DNA of 64,000 nucleotides. Source: Microbaculum sp051390635 (GTDB taxonomy: Bacteria > Pseudomonadota > Alphaproteobacteria > Rhizobiales > Tepidamorphaceae). The stretch is from positions 1-64,000 of the forward strand of contig NZ_JBPODT010000001.1 of assembly GCF_051390635.1 (NCBI RefSeq). The letters run 5' to 3'. The notes beneath the pieces are model-generated. The model made no database searches. It worked only from the letters and a program-made list of their open reading frames with translations, and was not told where the DNA came from. A program made the position numbers and the translations under genes. Each line of letters begins with the position of its first letter. Positions within the stretch are counted from its first letter, which is position 1. This document shows, in pieces, positions 42,302 to 50,562 of this stretch.

Positions 42302-43258
42302 TTACCGTCCCCTCTCGAAGTCGCCGAACACCGTATCGGGCGCGCTCGTGTTGTGCCGCGAGACGATGTGACGGCCGACCCAGAGCTCGCGCACGTCCCG
42401 CGCGGACGTAAACGCCGACAGCGGCTCGATCTCCCAGGCCTGCGCCCCGCCCACGTGCCAGCCGACCTCCGAGGCATCCGCGTTACCGGGCGTCACGTAC
42501 ATCGAGCGCACGCCGCCAAAGACGCCGCTGACGGGGCTGTCGCCGAAGTCCACGTCGAGAAAGACGCCCTCCTCCGCAACCTGGTCGACGGTCACGGACG
42601 CAGACCCGCCGCGATCGAAGGTCAGATCGAAGCGTCGGGCCTCCGGGTCGAAGCGCACCGCGCTGATCTCCACGATCGGTCGAACCTTGGTTTCCACGGG
42701 ACCGAGCAGCACCGAGCTGCCATAGGCGGTGCCCTTGAGATGGGCCGGCGACAGCGGCCGCAGCCGCCAGTATCCGTCCGGCGGGTAGAGCACCAGGAAC
42801 TCCTCCGGCCCGCGTGGTCCCTGCACCCAGAGCTGGATCATGTGCAGGTTGTGCACCACCGTGTCACCTACACGGACCGGCACGTCCTTGTCGCGCCAGT
42901 AGCGTTCGTAGACGTAGCCGATCAGCCAGATCGAGCGGTCCTCGTAAAGGGTCACCCGCCGCGTATCGAATTCGAAGAACTGCTCGGCCGAGCGATCGCA
43001 GTTGGAAAAGTCGGCCGCCGAATCGTCCGAGACGATCGTGCCGACATAGGCGGGATGGCGCGCCCCGATCCGGAAGCTGCGGATATCGTCGCCGGCCAGC
43101 GTCACATAGACGTTGTCTTCCTCGGCGCAGAGCGTCGGAACGGTCTCGTTGGCGACCGCGACGCCGGTTGATTCGGCGTGCACAACCTGCGTCACGCCCG
43201 CCGAAAGCAACACGGAACAGGCGAAAACACGAATGAGCCGACCGACGATGCGCCGCAC
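42302..43258 (-). CDS. Exported protein of unknown function leading the gspF-M operon
   Basis: 318 residues from GTG 43258 with GGAGGA 8 nt upstream. A Sec signal peptide (FACSVLLSAGVTQVVHA) gives a periplasmic or secreted product. The mature chain is predicted beta-rich and has just two Cys (PTLCAEED and SNCDRS), which could form one disulfide. Conserved-looking stretches include VYVTLAGDDIRSFRIGARHP, FLVLYPPDGYWRLRPLSP and WVGRHIVSRHNTS. I do not recognise a family; it is not a VirB9, GspN or GspS by motif. Its position as first gene before gspF, on the same strand and 73 nt away, suggests an accessory role in this secretion system. Confidence 0.7.
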   Translation of the reverse strand: MRRIVGRLIRVFACSVLLSAGVTQVVHAESTGVAVANETVPTLCAEEDNVYVTLAGDDIRSFRIGARHPAYVGTIVSDDSAADFSNCDRSAEQFFEFDTRRVTLYEDRSIWLIGYVYERYWRDKDVPVRVGDTVVHNLHMIQLWVQGPRGPEEFLVLYPPDGYWRLRPLSPAHLKGTAYGSSVLLGPVETKVRPIVEISAVRFDPEARRFDLTFDRGGSASVTVDQVAEEGVFLDVDFGDSPVSGVFGGVRSMYVTPGNADASEVGWHVGGAQAWEIEPLSAFTSARDVRELWVGRHIVSRHNTSAPDTVFGDFERGR

Positions 43259-43415
43259 TTTACCGTTCCTCCGATGACCGCTTTGCCGGGACAAAGCGCA
43301 CCGCGTCTACGCCGTTCCCCTCGTCCGCGCTAGCCAATCGTTGCGGTGAAAACGTGACAACGCGTCCGAGCCGAATAGATTGAGCGGCTGACACGTCCAC
43401 TTTCCGGAGATCGGG

Positions 43416-45020
43416 ATGATCCTACGCCGCACCGTGTTTTTCGTTTTCGTGCTGCTTTTCGCCGCCGCCCCCGCGCATGCTGCGGCCCCCTTGGTCGAAA
43501 ACGTCCGCGTGCTTCTCGGCGACGAGAGCCGCAAGGCGCTGCCGATCGAGAACAATCGTCTCGCCCTGATCCGTTACTACGCTGGCGAGGACGCCGAGCC
43601 GCTCTTCGTCGGAACCGACCGGATGCGCGGACTGATCACGCGGATGCTCGACGCCGAGTACGACGGTCTCGATCCGACCCGCTATCCCGTCGAGTTCCTG
43701 GAGGACCTAGAGGTCGAGACCGATGGAGCCTCGCCGGAACGCCTGGCCGAGATCGAGGCCTGGTTCGCGGCGCATTTCCTGATGTTCGCGGCGGACATCA
43801 AGGTCGGGCGCGTGCTGCCCCGCATGGTCTACCCGGACCTCTACATGCCGCGCAAAGAGATCGACGGCGACAACGTCCTGCGGGCGCTGAGGCGGTTCCC
43901 CGATACCGACAGCTTCTTCGACGCCTGGGACCCGCTGAACATCGAGTACGACCGCCTTCGCGGCAAGTTGGCGGAGTACATCGACATCCGCCATCAGGGC
44001 GGCTGGGGCACGATCGATCCCGGGCAGGATGTGGCGCAGGGACAGACCGACCCGCGCATTCCCGCCCTCAGGGCCCGTCTCGACACCGAATACGGCTTCG
44101 AGGAGCCCTTCGGCGAGACCGACGCGCTGGACCCCGAGCTAGAGAAACGTTTGCGCGTCTTCCAGCTCCATCATGACGTGCCGGTGACCGGGCATCTGGA
44201 CAAACCCACGCTGCTGGCGCTCAACGTCCCTGTGGAGCGGCGCATCGAACAGATCATGCTGTCGATGGAACGCTTGCGCTGGATGCCCGAGGAACTCGCC
44301 GACCGTGTGCTGATCGCCAACAAGGGCGACGGCATCCTGCGCCTGCTGACCCCCGGCGGTATCGAGCGCGAATGGCGCATCCTGCCGAACTGCCCCCGAG
44401 ACAACCTGGCGATCGTCGCCGACAACCTGAGCTCGATGACCCTCAATCCGCGCTGGGAAGTCCCGCACGACTATGTTCAGACCGTGCTTTACCCGGACCT
44501 CCAGCAAAATCCGGCAATCGTCGAGGAGCAGGGCTTCGAGCTTCTGTATCAGGACGTCGCCATGCCGCTGGACGCCATGCCGTGGCGCCAGATTCCGAAA
44601 TCGACCCTGACGAAGCAGAAGGACAAGTTCCGCTTCCGCCTGAAACCCGGCTTCCACAATCCATACGGCCGCTACGTGTACCGGCTGAACGAGACTGACC
44701 AGGCGTTCCTGTTCGATGCCCCGCCCGACGCGCTGTCCGAGCTGTGCGATCCGCGGCTGCCGAAGGGAGCCATCGCCGTGGTCGACGGTCTCGATCTGAT
44801 GAATGTCCTGGCCAAGCACCGGCTCGGGCCCGACGACTATCTGGAACGCACGCTCGCCCGTCGCGAGACCTTGACCGTCCCCGATGTCGACCGGATCCCC
44901 ATCATGGTCGTGTTCCAGTCCGCCTGGATGGACGCGGACGGCAACGTGCGCTTCTCCAAGGACCCCTATCTGGAGGACCTGCGTCTGAGCAAGGCGCTCG
45001 ACGGCAAGATCAAGTCCTGA
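43416..45020 (+). CDS. YcbB/LdtD-type L,D-transpeptidase homologue with altered active site
   Basis: 534 residues with a signal peptide (FFVFVLLFAAAPAHA). The family layout is present: scaffold domain, peptidoglycan-binding domain (LEKRLRVFQLHHDVPVTGHL), the RIEQIMLSMERLRWMPEEL hallmark, and the catalytic domain (MTLNPRWEVPHDYV ... FHNPYGRYVYRLNETDQAFL). Aligned on LdtD (YLHDTP-x13-SSGC-x-R), the catalytic His becomes Asn425 (YRLNETD) and the loop SSGC/SHGC becomes S-E-L-C (441-444). Cys444 is kept but its His partner and the Gly before it are lost. Activity is doubtful. It is divergent from the T2SS operon across 157 nt that must hold both promoters. Confidence 0.82.
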   Translation: MILRRTVFFVFVLLFAAAPAHAAAPLVENVRVLLGDESRKALPIENNRLALIRYYAGEDAEPLFVGTDRMRGLITRMLDAEYDGLDPTRYPVEFLEDLEVETDGASPERLAEIEAWFAAHFLMFAADIKVGRVLPRMVYPDLYMPRKEIDGDNVLRALRRFPDTDSFFDAWDPLNIEYDRLRGKLAEYIDIRHQGGWGTIDPGQDVAQGQTDPRIPALRARLDTEYGFEEPFGETDALDPELEKRLRVFQLHHDVPVTGHLDKPTLLALNVPVERRIEQIMLSMERLRWMPEELADRVLIANKGDGILRLLTPGGIEREWRILPNCPRDNLAIVADNLSSMTLNPRWEVPHDYVQTVLYPDLQQNPAIVEEQGFELLYQDVAMPLDAMPWRQIPKSTLTKQKDKFRFRLKPGFHNPYGRYVYRLNETDQAFLFDAPPDALSELCDPRLPKGAIAVVDGLDLMNVLAKHRLGPDDYLERTLARRETLTVPDVDRIPIMVVFQSAWMDADGNVRFSKDPYLEDLRLSKALDGKIKS

Positions 45021-45036
45021 GCGAAACCGGAGCGTC

Positions 45037-46077
45037 CTAGCCGCCGCTGCCGGCCGCCGCCGGCGCGGTCGGTTCGACCAGGCCGAGCCGTTCCAGGAAC
45101 GCACGCTGGCTCGCCGCGATATCGCCGGCGGCCTCGGACTTCGTACCCCAGTCGGCAAGGACCGCCAGCGCCCGCCGGCGCATCTCGGCCTGCGACTTCT
45201 TCGAAAGTTCGAGAAGCGTGATGCCCTGATCGCGCGCCTTGGCTCTGGCGGCGGCGAAGGCGAAGTCGAAGGCGGCTTTCTGCGATCTGGAGAAGGCGGC
45301 GACCTTGGATTCGAACAGCGCCTGGGCCCTGGGCGACAGCCGGTCCCAGGCCGCCTTCGACACGGATATCTCGGTGACGGGCATCGAATGGCGCGCCCGG
45401 ACGCCATAGCGGGCGGTCTTGTGCGCGCCGGCCTCGATATTGGCGGCAAGCGACGCCCAGTCGGCGGCATCGATGTCGCCTTGGTCGAACGCCCGTAGCG
45501 TATCGTGGCCGCCAAGCGCCACGACCTTGGCGCCGATCGTCTCGAGGAAATCGGCAACCGGCCCGTTCGGCGCCCGGATGCGCAGGCCCGACAGGTCGAT
45601 CATGATGGTCGCCGGCTTCGCCGACACCAGCCATTCCTCCGGCCAGTAGACGAAACCGACCAGATGCACGCCATGCTGGCCGTAGAGCTTGCGGGCGTAT
45701 TCGATCCCGCGGCTCTCCCCGAACCAGCGATCGCGCGTCTCCGGATCGGGGAAAGCGGCGAGCGAATCGCCGAGCACCGCGAAGGCCGGGTCCTTCCCGG
45801 CGAAATAGGCCGGCGACGAATAGTGCCCGTCGATCGCCCCCGATTTCATCGCATCGAGCGTCGCCGCGGGCCCGACCGCGCTGCGAACCGGCAGGACCTG
45901 GATATCGATCTCGCCGCCCGATGCCGCTCGCAGCTCGTCGGCGAGCTTTTCGAGCCCGTTCGTCGCGATGCTGCCGGCGACATCCAGCGACTGGATGCGC
46001 AGCTTTTCGGCCGATGCGGCGCCGAAGGGGACGCAAAGCGCCGCGAGCACAAGGACAAAACGGACAATCGGGCGCAT
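45037..46077 (-). CDS. Orphan TRAP-type periplasmic binding protein (DctP family)
   Basis: 346 residues with a signal peptide (VRFVLVLAALCVPFGAASA). DctP features include AMKSGAIDGHYSSPAYFAGK, GFVYWPEEWLVSAKPATIMI, DLSGLRIRAPNGPVADFLET (ligand-contacting Arg) and the Gln-Gly-Asp-Ile-Asp-Ala segment. No DctQ or DctM gene is adjacent. It lies 51 nt downstream of znuB on the same strand, so it may be expressed with the zinc importer under Zur control. It could serve a distant permease or act as a binding protein alone. Confidence 0.85.
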   Translation of the reverse strand: MRPIVRFVLVLAALCVPFGAASAEKLRIQSLDVAGSIATNGLEKLADELRAASGGEIDIQVLPVRSAVGPAATLDAMKSGAIDGHYSSPAYFAGKDPAFAVLGDSLAAFPDPETRDRWFGESRGIEYARKLYGQHGVHLVGFVYWPEEWLVSAKPATIMIDLSGLRIRAPNGPVADFLETIGAKVVALGGHDTLRAFDQGDIDAADWASLAANIEAGAHKTARYGVRARHSMPVTEISVSKAAWDRLSPRAQALFESKVAAFSRSQKAAFDFAFAAARAKARDQGITLLELSKKSQAEMRRRALAVLADWGTKSEAAGDIAASQRAFLERLGLVEPTAPAAAGSGG

Positions 46078-46128
46078 GCCGGCTCCAGTCGATCTGGCTC
46101 CGATGGATGCCCGTCCGCGCCCGCGCGG

Positions 46129-46947
46129 TCAACCGTTCTCCGCGCTGCGCCTGACCACGTCGTGCAGGCTCGCGATCACGGCGGACGCCAGGAAAATCAG
46201 GAACGCCGCCACCACGATGGAAGGGCCGGCCGGCGTATCCCATTCCCCGGACGCAAAGAGCCCGCCGATCACCGCGCAGACGCCGAGCCCGGCCGAGATG
46301 ACCGCCATGCGCTCGGGCGTGCGGGAAAACCCGCGTGCCGCGGCCGCCGGTATGATCAGCAGGGACGTGACCAGCAGGATGCCGACGATCTTCATCGCGA
46401 TCGCCACCACGACGGCGATCATCAGCACGTAGACGACCTCGACGGCGACGACGTTGACGCCTTCGGCACGGGCGAGATCCCGGTCGACGGTCGCCGCCAC
46501 CAGCGGGCGCCAGATCGCCATCAGCGTGGCGAGGACCACGACGGCACCGCCAATCACCATGTAGACGTCGACCCGTCCCACCGCCAGCACGTCGCCGAAC
46601 AGGTAGCCGACCAGATCGACGCGCACCCAGGTCATGAACGCCAGCGTCACCAGGCCGATCGAAAGCGCGGCGTGCGACAGGATGCCCAGAACCGTATCGC
46701 CGGCGACGCGGGCGACCCGCAGCAGGACGACCAGCAGCAACGCCACGATCACCGTCATCAGAAACACGCCGAGCGTCGGGCCGATGCCGGCGAGCAGGCC
46801 GAGCGCCACGCCGAGAAGCGCCGCGTGCGCCGTGGTGTCGCCAAAATAGGCCATGCGCCGCCAGACGATGAAGCAGCCGAGAGGACAGGCAACCAGCGCC
46901 ACGCCGATGCCGGCGATCAGCGCGCGGACGAAGAAGTCGTCGAGCAT
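46129..46947 (-). CDS. znuB: Zinc ABC transporter permease ZnuB
   Basis: 272 residues with about eight membrane helices. The ABC-3 family signature segments are GCFIVWRRMAYFGDTTAHAALLG-like (RRMAYFGDTTAHAALLGVAL), LGILSHAALSIGLVTLAFMT and LLVTSLLIIPAAAARGFSRT. It forms the inner-membrane channel for Zn2+. Its ATG overlaps the znuC stop (TGATG). Confidence 0.94.
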   Translation of the reverse strand: MLDDFFVRALIAGIGVALVACPLGCFIVWRRMAYFGDTTAHAALLGVALGLLAGIGPTLGVFLMTVIVALLLVVLLRVARVAGDTVLGILSHAALSIGLVTLAFMTWVRVDLVGYLFGDVLAVGRVDVYMVIGGAVVVLATLMAIWRPLVAATVDRDLARAEGVNVVAVEVVYVLMIAVVVAIAMKIVGILLVTSLLIIPAAAARGFSRTPERMAVISAGLGVCAVIGGLFASGEWDTPAGPSIVVAAFLIFLASAVIASLHDVVRRSAENG

Positions 46948-47807
46948 CAGCGTCCGCCCTCCCCGGCGTGCCCATGATGATGATCGGGATGATGCCCGGG
47001 ATTATGATCGTAGTCGTACGCCGGCACCACCTCGCCGGACGGCGTGTGCACATGATCGTGCTTGTGCGCGTAGATCGCCAGCGTATCGGCGGCCTGCGGC
47101 CCGAACAGGCGCATGTATTCCGGGCTGCGCGAAACGTCGCCCGGCTCGCCGGTGCAGCACACGTGGCCGGCAAGGCACAGCACGCGGTCTGTCGCCCGCA
47201 TCACCACGTGCAAATCGTGGCTGACCATCAGGACGCCGCATCCGTGCAGGTCGCGCAGCGACGCGATCAGCCGGTAGAGATCGACCTGGCCGGAGAAGTC
47301 GACGCTCTGCACCGGTTCGTCGAGGACGAGGATATCCGGCTTGCCGAGCAGCGCGCGGGCGATCAGCACCCGCTGGAACTCTCCGCCCGACAGTTCCTGG
47401 ACGGGACGATGAAGCAGGTGCGCGACGGCGGTTTCCTCGAGCGCGGCGACGACGTCGGCCCGCGGGGCGCGGTGCACCAGCGTCATCAGCCGTTCCACGG
47501 ACAGCGGCATGGTGCGGTCGACGGCAAGGCGCTGCGGCACGTAGCCGACCTTCACGCCCCGTGGACGCACGATTTGCCCCGCCGACGGCCGCTCGATCCC
47601 AAGCAGCGTCTTGATCAGCGTCGTCTTACCGCCCCCGTTCGGCCCGACGATGGAGACGATCTCGCCGCGGCGGACCTCCAGATCGACGTCGCGGATCAGC
47701 CAGCGTCCGTCGCGACGCACACCCAGGCCGTGGCATCCGAGCAGGATTTCGGCCTCGGCGGCCGCTGAACGCCGCTTTTCGTCGGCCTCTGATACGATTT
47801 GGTTCAT
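46947..47807 (-). CDS. znuC: Zinc ABC transporter ATP-binding protein ZnuC
   Basis: 286 residues from the ATG at 47807. Walker A is GPNGGGKTTLIKT, signature LSGGEFQRVLIARALL, Walker B ILVLDEPVQSVD, switch VSHDLHVV. The C-terminal tail is His-rich (YDHNPGHHPDHHHGHAGE), a typical zinc-handling feature. The first gene of znuC-znuB(-dctP), divergent from znuA over two Zur boxes. Confidence 0.95.
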   Translation of the reverse strand: MNQIVSEADEKRRSAAAEAEILLGCHGLGVRRDGRWLIRDVDLEVRRGEIVSIVGPNGGGKTTLIKTLLGIERPSAGQIVRPRGVKVGYVPQRLAVDRTMPLSVERLMTLVHRAPRADVVAALEETAVAHLLHRPVQELSGGEFQRVLIARALLGKPDILVLDEPVQSVDFSGQVDLYRLIASLRDLHGCGVLMVSHDLHVVMRATDRVLCLAGHVCCTGEPGDVSRSPEYMRLFGPQAADTLAIYAHKHDHVHTPSGEVVPAYDYDHNPGHHPDHHHGHAGEGGR

Positions 47808-47860
47808 TTTCCGGTCTCTTTCACGGGGGACAACCCGCCAACACGCCGCCAATATGGATT

Positions 47861-47890
47861 GTTATAGTATAACATATGTTATAGTGTAAC
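47861..47890. promoter_or_regulatory. Two tandem Zur boxes between znuC and znuA
   Basis: GTTATAGTATAAC (47861-47873) is a perfect dyad and GTTATAGTGTAAC (47878-47890) has one mismatch; their centres are 17 bp apart. GTTATANTATAAC is the core of the alphaproteobacterial Zur operator. Zn-bound Zur would block both divergent promoters. The element is strikingly AT-rich in a GC-rich setting. No zur gene is in the window. Confidence 0.88.
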
Positions 47891-47924
47891 ACGCCTTAGC
47901 CAACGTTGTAGAGGGGTTCATCAC

Positions 47925-48905
47925 ATGGGACGGTCCCGATCCCGAAGCCTTGCCGCCGCGTCGTTCGCCTTGCTGCTGAGCGCGGCAACGGCGCACGCGG
48001 AAAAACCCGAAGTCGTCGCCTCGATCAAGCCGCTGCATTCGCTTGTCGCCGGTGTCATGCAGGGTGTCGGCGAGCCGCACCTGCTCGTCGGCGGGGGCGA
48101 ATCCCCGCACACCTATTCGATGCGGCCGTCCGACGCCGAAGCGCTGTCGAATGCCGACGTGATATTCTGGGTCGGCGAGGAACTCGAGACCTTTCTCGAA
48201 CGGCCGATCGCGAACCTCGGCGCCGATGCGCGCGCCGTCGCGCTGTTGCATGCCCCCGGCATGACGCTTTTCGACTTTCCTTTGGACGGTGAGGAGGCGC
48301 ACGCCGATGGCTATTCCGACGACGACGACGAACACGCCGACGACCACCATGACCAGCATGGAGACGAGGCCCATCACCACGCGGGCACCGATCCCCACGT
48401 CTGGCTCGACCCGGCGAACGCACGCGCCATGGTCGCCGAGATCGTCGCCGTCCTGACCGAGGCGGACGCGGAGAACGCGGAAAGCTATCGCCGCAATGGA
48501 GCGGACCTGACGGCTAGGCTGGAGTGGCTCGAGAGCGATACGGCCGAAACCCTGGAGCCGTTTCGCGACGTGCCCTATTTCACCTTCCACGAATCCTTCC
48601 GGTACTTCGGGTCGCGTTTCGATCTGGACGCGCAAGGGGCGATCTCGCTCAGCCCGGATCGCCAGCCCGGTGCCCAGCGTCTGAGAGAAATCCGTGCCGA
48701 GATCGGCCGCTACGACCGGATTTGCATCTTCGCGGAACCGCAGTTTCCGCCGAAACTCGTCGATGTCATCGTCGAGGGCACCGCGGCCCGGACGGGCACG
48801 CTCGACCCGCTCGGCGCCGCGCTCGCGCCTGGACCGGACCTCTACCTGGACCTTATCCGTTCGAACCGGGACGCGTTCGCGCGCTGTTTTCAGAGCACGA
48901 TGTAG
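47925..48905 (+). CDS. znuA: Zinc ABC transporter periplasmic binding protein ZnuA
   Basis: 326 residues with a signal peptide (SLAAASFALLLSAATAHA). Metal ligands expected from the family: His in SIKPLHSLV, His in GGESPHTYSMRPSD, His in FTFHESFRYFG and the C-terminal acidic ligand region. An internal His/Asp-rich loop (DDDDEHADDHHDQHGDEAHH) scavenges zinc, as in ZnuA. GAGGGG precedes the ATG at 47925. Confidence 0.95.
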   Translation: MGRSRSRSLAAASFALLLSAATAHAEKPEVVASIKPLHSLVAGVMQGVGEPHLLVGGGESPHTYSMRPSDAEALSNADVIFWVGEELETFLERPIANLGADARAVALLHAPGMTLFDFPLDGEEAHADGYSDDDDEHADDHHDQHGDEAHHHAGTDPHVWLDPANARAMVAEIVAVLTEADAENAESYRRNGADLTARLEWLESDTAETLEPFRDVPYFTFHESFRYFGSRFDLDAQGAISLSPDRQPGAQRLREIRAEIGRYDRICIFAEPQFPPKLVDVIVEGTAARTGTLDPLGAALAPGPDLYLDLIRSNRDAFARCFQSTM

Positions 48906-49013
48906 CGACGGGAAAGCGTCATTACCGTCCGGTATCCTATAGTATGAGTAGCGACTCGCTTCCCAATACGGAGAATTTGCGGTCCAATCGGCCTTACGTG
49001 GGGAGAGGATCGG

Positions 49014-49976
49014 ATGCCGGAAGGTCTGGCCGAGGCGACGCAACGGCTATCCGTCAAGCAACTGCGGATCATCGCCGCCATCGAGGATCACGGTTCCATT
49101 CGGGTAGCCGCGGAAAGCCTCAACATTACGCAGCCCACGGCAACGAAGGCGCTCAAGGAGGCTGAGCGCATTCTCGACGTCAAACTGTTCACCCGCACCA
49201 ACCGCGGCGTGCTTCCCACCCCCTTCGGCACGACGTTGAGCCGCCGTGCCCGGCTGATCCTTACCGAACTGCGCCATGCCGGTGAAGAAATCCGCGATCT
49301 TCAGGAGGGCCTCGGCGGCCGTGTCGTCGTCGGCACGTTGCTTGCCGCCTCCGCCCGCCTGTTGCCGTTGGCCATATCCCGGCTCCGCCGCGAACGGCCG
49401 AAAGTCACGGTAACCGTCGTCGAGGGGACCAACGACCTGCTGCTGCCGGGCCTGAGGCTGGGCAACCTCGACCTGGTCGTCGGCCGCCTGCCCGAGTTCC
49501 GCGGCCGCGAGGGCACCCATCAGGAGGCTCTTTATGACGAGATCACCTGCCTGGTGGTGCGGCCCGGCCATCCACTGCTGTCGTCGCCCCGGATCACGCT
49601 GGCCGACACGCTCGCCTGGGACTTCATCCTGCCGCCGCAGGAAACCACACTGCGTCGCCAGCTCGACCACGCCTTCCATCAGGCGGACCTTCAGGTTCCG
49701 CCGGTCGTCGTCGAATCCGTGTCGGTTCTGACCAACCGCCGCCTCGCCGCCGAAACCGACGCGATCTCCGCCTGGCCCTATCAGGTGGTGAGACAGGACG
49801 TGCTCGAGGGCAGGCTGATGCGTCTGCCGATCGCCCTTCCGAAGGTTTCCGCGCGCGTCGGCCTGACGACCCGCGCTAACACCACGCCCTCCCCGGTCGC
49901 CGCGTCCCTGATGGCGGAACTGCGGATCGTCGCGTCCCAGATCGCCGAGGAGTACACGACCGATCAGGTATTCTGA
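49014..49976 (+). CDS. LysR-type regulator (PcaQ/GbpR-like) of the aromatic operon
   Basis: 320 residues. The LysR helix-turn-helix reads LSVKQLRIIAAIEDHGSIRV, AAESLNITQPTATKALKEAE, FTRTNRGVLPTPFGTTLSRR. This form, with an N-terminal extension and the TQPTATKAL helix, is typical of the PcaQ/GbpR group that controls aromatic and sugar-acid catabolism. GGAGAGG lies upstream of the ATG. It is transcribed in the same direction as the aminomuconate operon, with a candidate binding site (50000-50016) just beyond its stop. Confidence 0.9.
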   Translation: MPEGLAEATQRLSVKQLRIIAAIEDHGSIRVAAESLNITQPTATKALKEAERILDVKLFTRTNRGVLPTPFGTTLSRRARLILTELRHAGEEIRDLQEGLGGRVVVGTLLAASARLLPLAISRLRRERPKVTVTVVEGTNDLLLPGLRLGNLDLVVGRLPEFRGREGTHQEALYDEITCLVVRPGHPLLSSPRITLADTLAWDFILPPQETTLRRQLDHAFHQADLQVPPVVVESVSVLTNRRLAAETDAISAWPYQVVRQDVLEGRLMRLPIALPKVSARVGLTTRANTTPSPVAASLMAELRIVASQIAEEYTTDQVF

Positions 49977-49999
49977 CCGGTTATATCAGAACGGGAATT

Positions 50000-50016
50000 A
50001 TTCATTTCGCCTGAAT
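50000..50016 (+). promoter_or_regulatory. LysR-type binding site upstream of the aminomuconate operon
   Basis: ATTCATTTCGCCTGAAT is a dyad ATTCA-N7-TGAAT containing a T-N11-A core. It lies 83 nt before the deaminase start, a normal distance for a LysR activator site. Binding by the adjacent regulator is inferred. Confidence 0.55.
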
Positions 50017-50099
50017 ATCGGTTCATGACAAACTCGTCGGTACCGCCGCGGTGCGAAACCGACCGGAAGTCCATACCGCCGTCCATCGCTGGGAACGAC

Positions 50100-50531
50100 A
50101 TGACCGACGACAGCTCTTCCGCCCGCCTGATCGAAGGCAAGCCGAAACCGCGCGGCGCCTACCCGCACGTCAAGCGCGCCGGCGACTTCCTGTTCGTTTC
50201 CGGCACCACGGCGCGCCGCAAGGACAACACGATCGCCGGCGCCGAGGAGAGCGACGAGATGGGAACGCGGGTCCTCGACATCCGCGCCCAGACCCGCGCC
50301 GTCATCGAGAACATCGGCGACATTCTCGCCGCCGAAGGCGCCGGCCTCGAGGATCTCGTCGAGATCACCACCTACCTCGTCAACATGAACGATTTCGGCG
50401 GCTACAACGCCGCCTACGCGGAGTATTTCGACTATTCCGGCCCCACGCGGGCGACCGTCGCCGTCCACCAGCTCGCCCATCCGCACCTGCTGGTGGAGAT
50501 GAAGGCGGTCGCGTACAAGCCCCGCGGCTGA
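50100..50531 (+). CDS. amnD: 2-aminomuconate deaminase (RidA/YjgF family)
   Basis: 143 residues from ATG 50100. RidA-fold features are AYPHVKRAGDFLFVSGTTAR and VEITTYLVNMNDFGGYNAAY, and the insertion RRKDNTIAGAEE is typical of the AmnD/NbaF branch. It would hydrolyse 2-aminomuconate to 4-oxalocrotonate with release of ammonia in the meta-cleavage route of 2-aminophenol, 2-nitrobenzoate or kynurenine breakdown. The frame is open to 50025, but that stretch is Pro/Ser-rich with no family match. nbaC follows by 31 nt. Confidence 0.86.
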   Translation: MTDDSSSARLIEGKPKPRGAYPHVKRAGDFLFVSGTTARRKDNTIAGAEESDEMGTRVLDIRAQTRAVIENIGDILAAEGAGLEDLVEITTYLVNMNDFGGYNAAYAEYFDYSGPTRATVAVHQLAHPHLLVEMKAVAYKPRG

Positions 50532-50562
50532 TGCACCCGCGGCTGATCCAAGGGAGACGTCC

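Noticed and set aside
42302..43258. The unknown exported protein was considered as a VirB9/TrbG or GspN/GspS homologue.
   Set aside because: None of the typical motifs is present and no type IV secretion genes are nearby; family left open.
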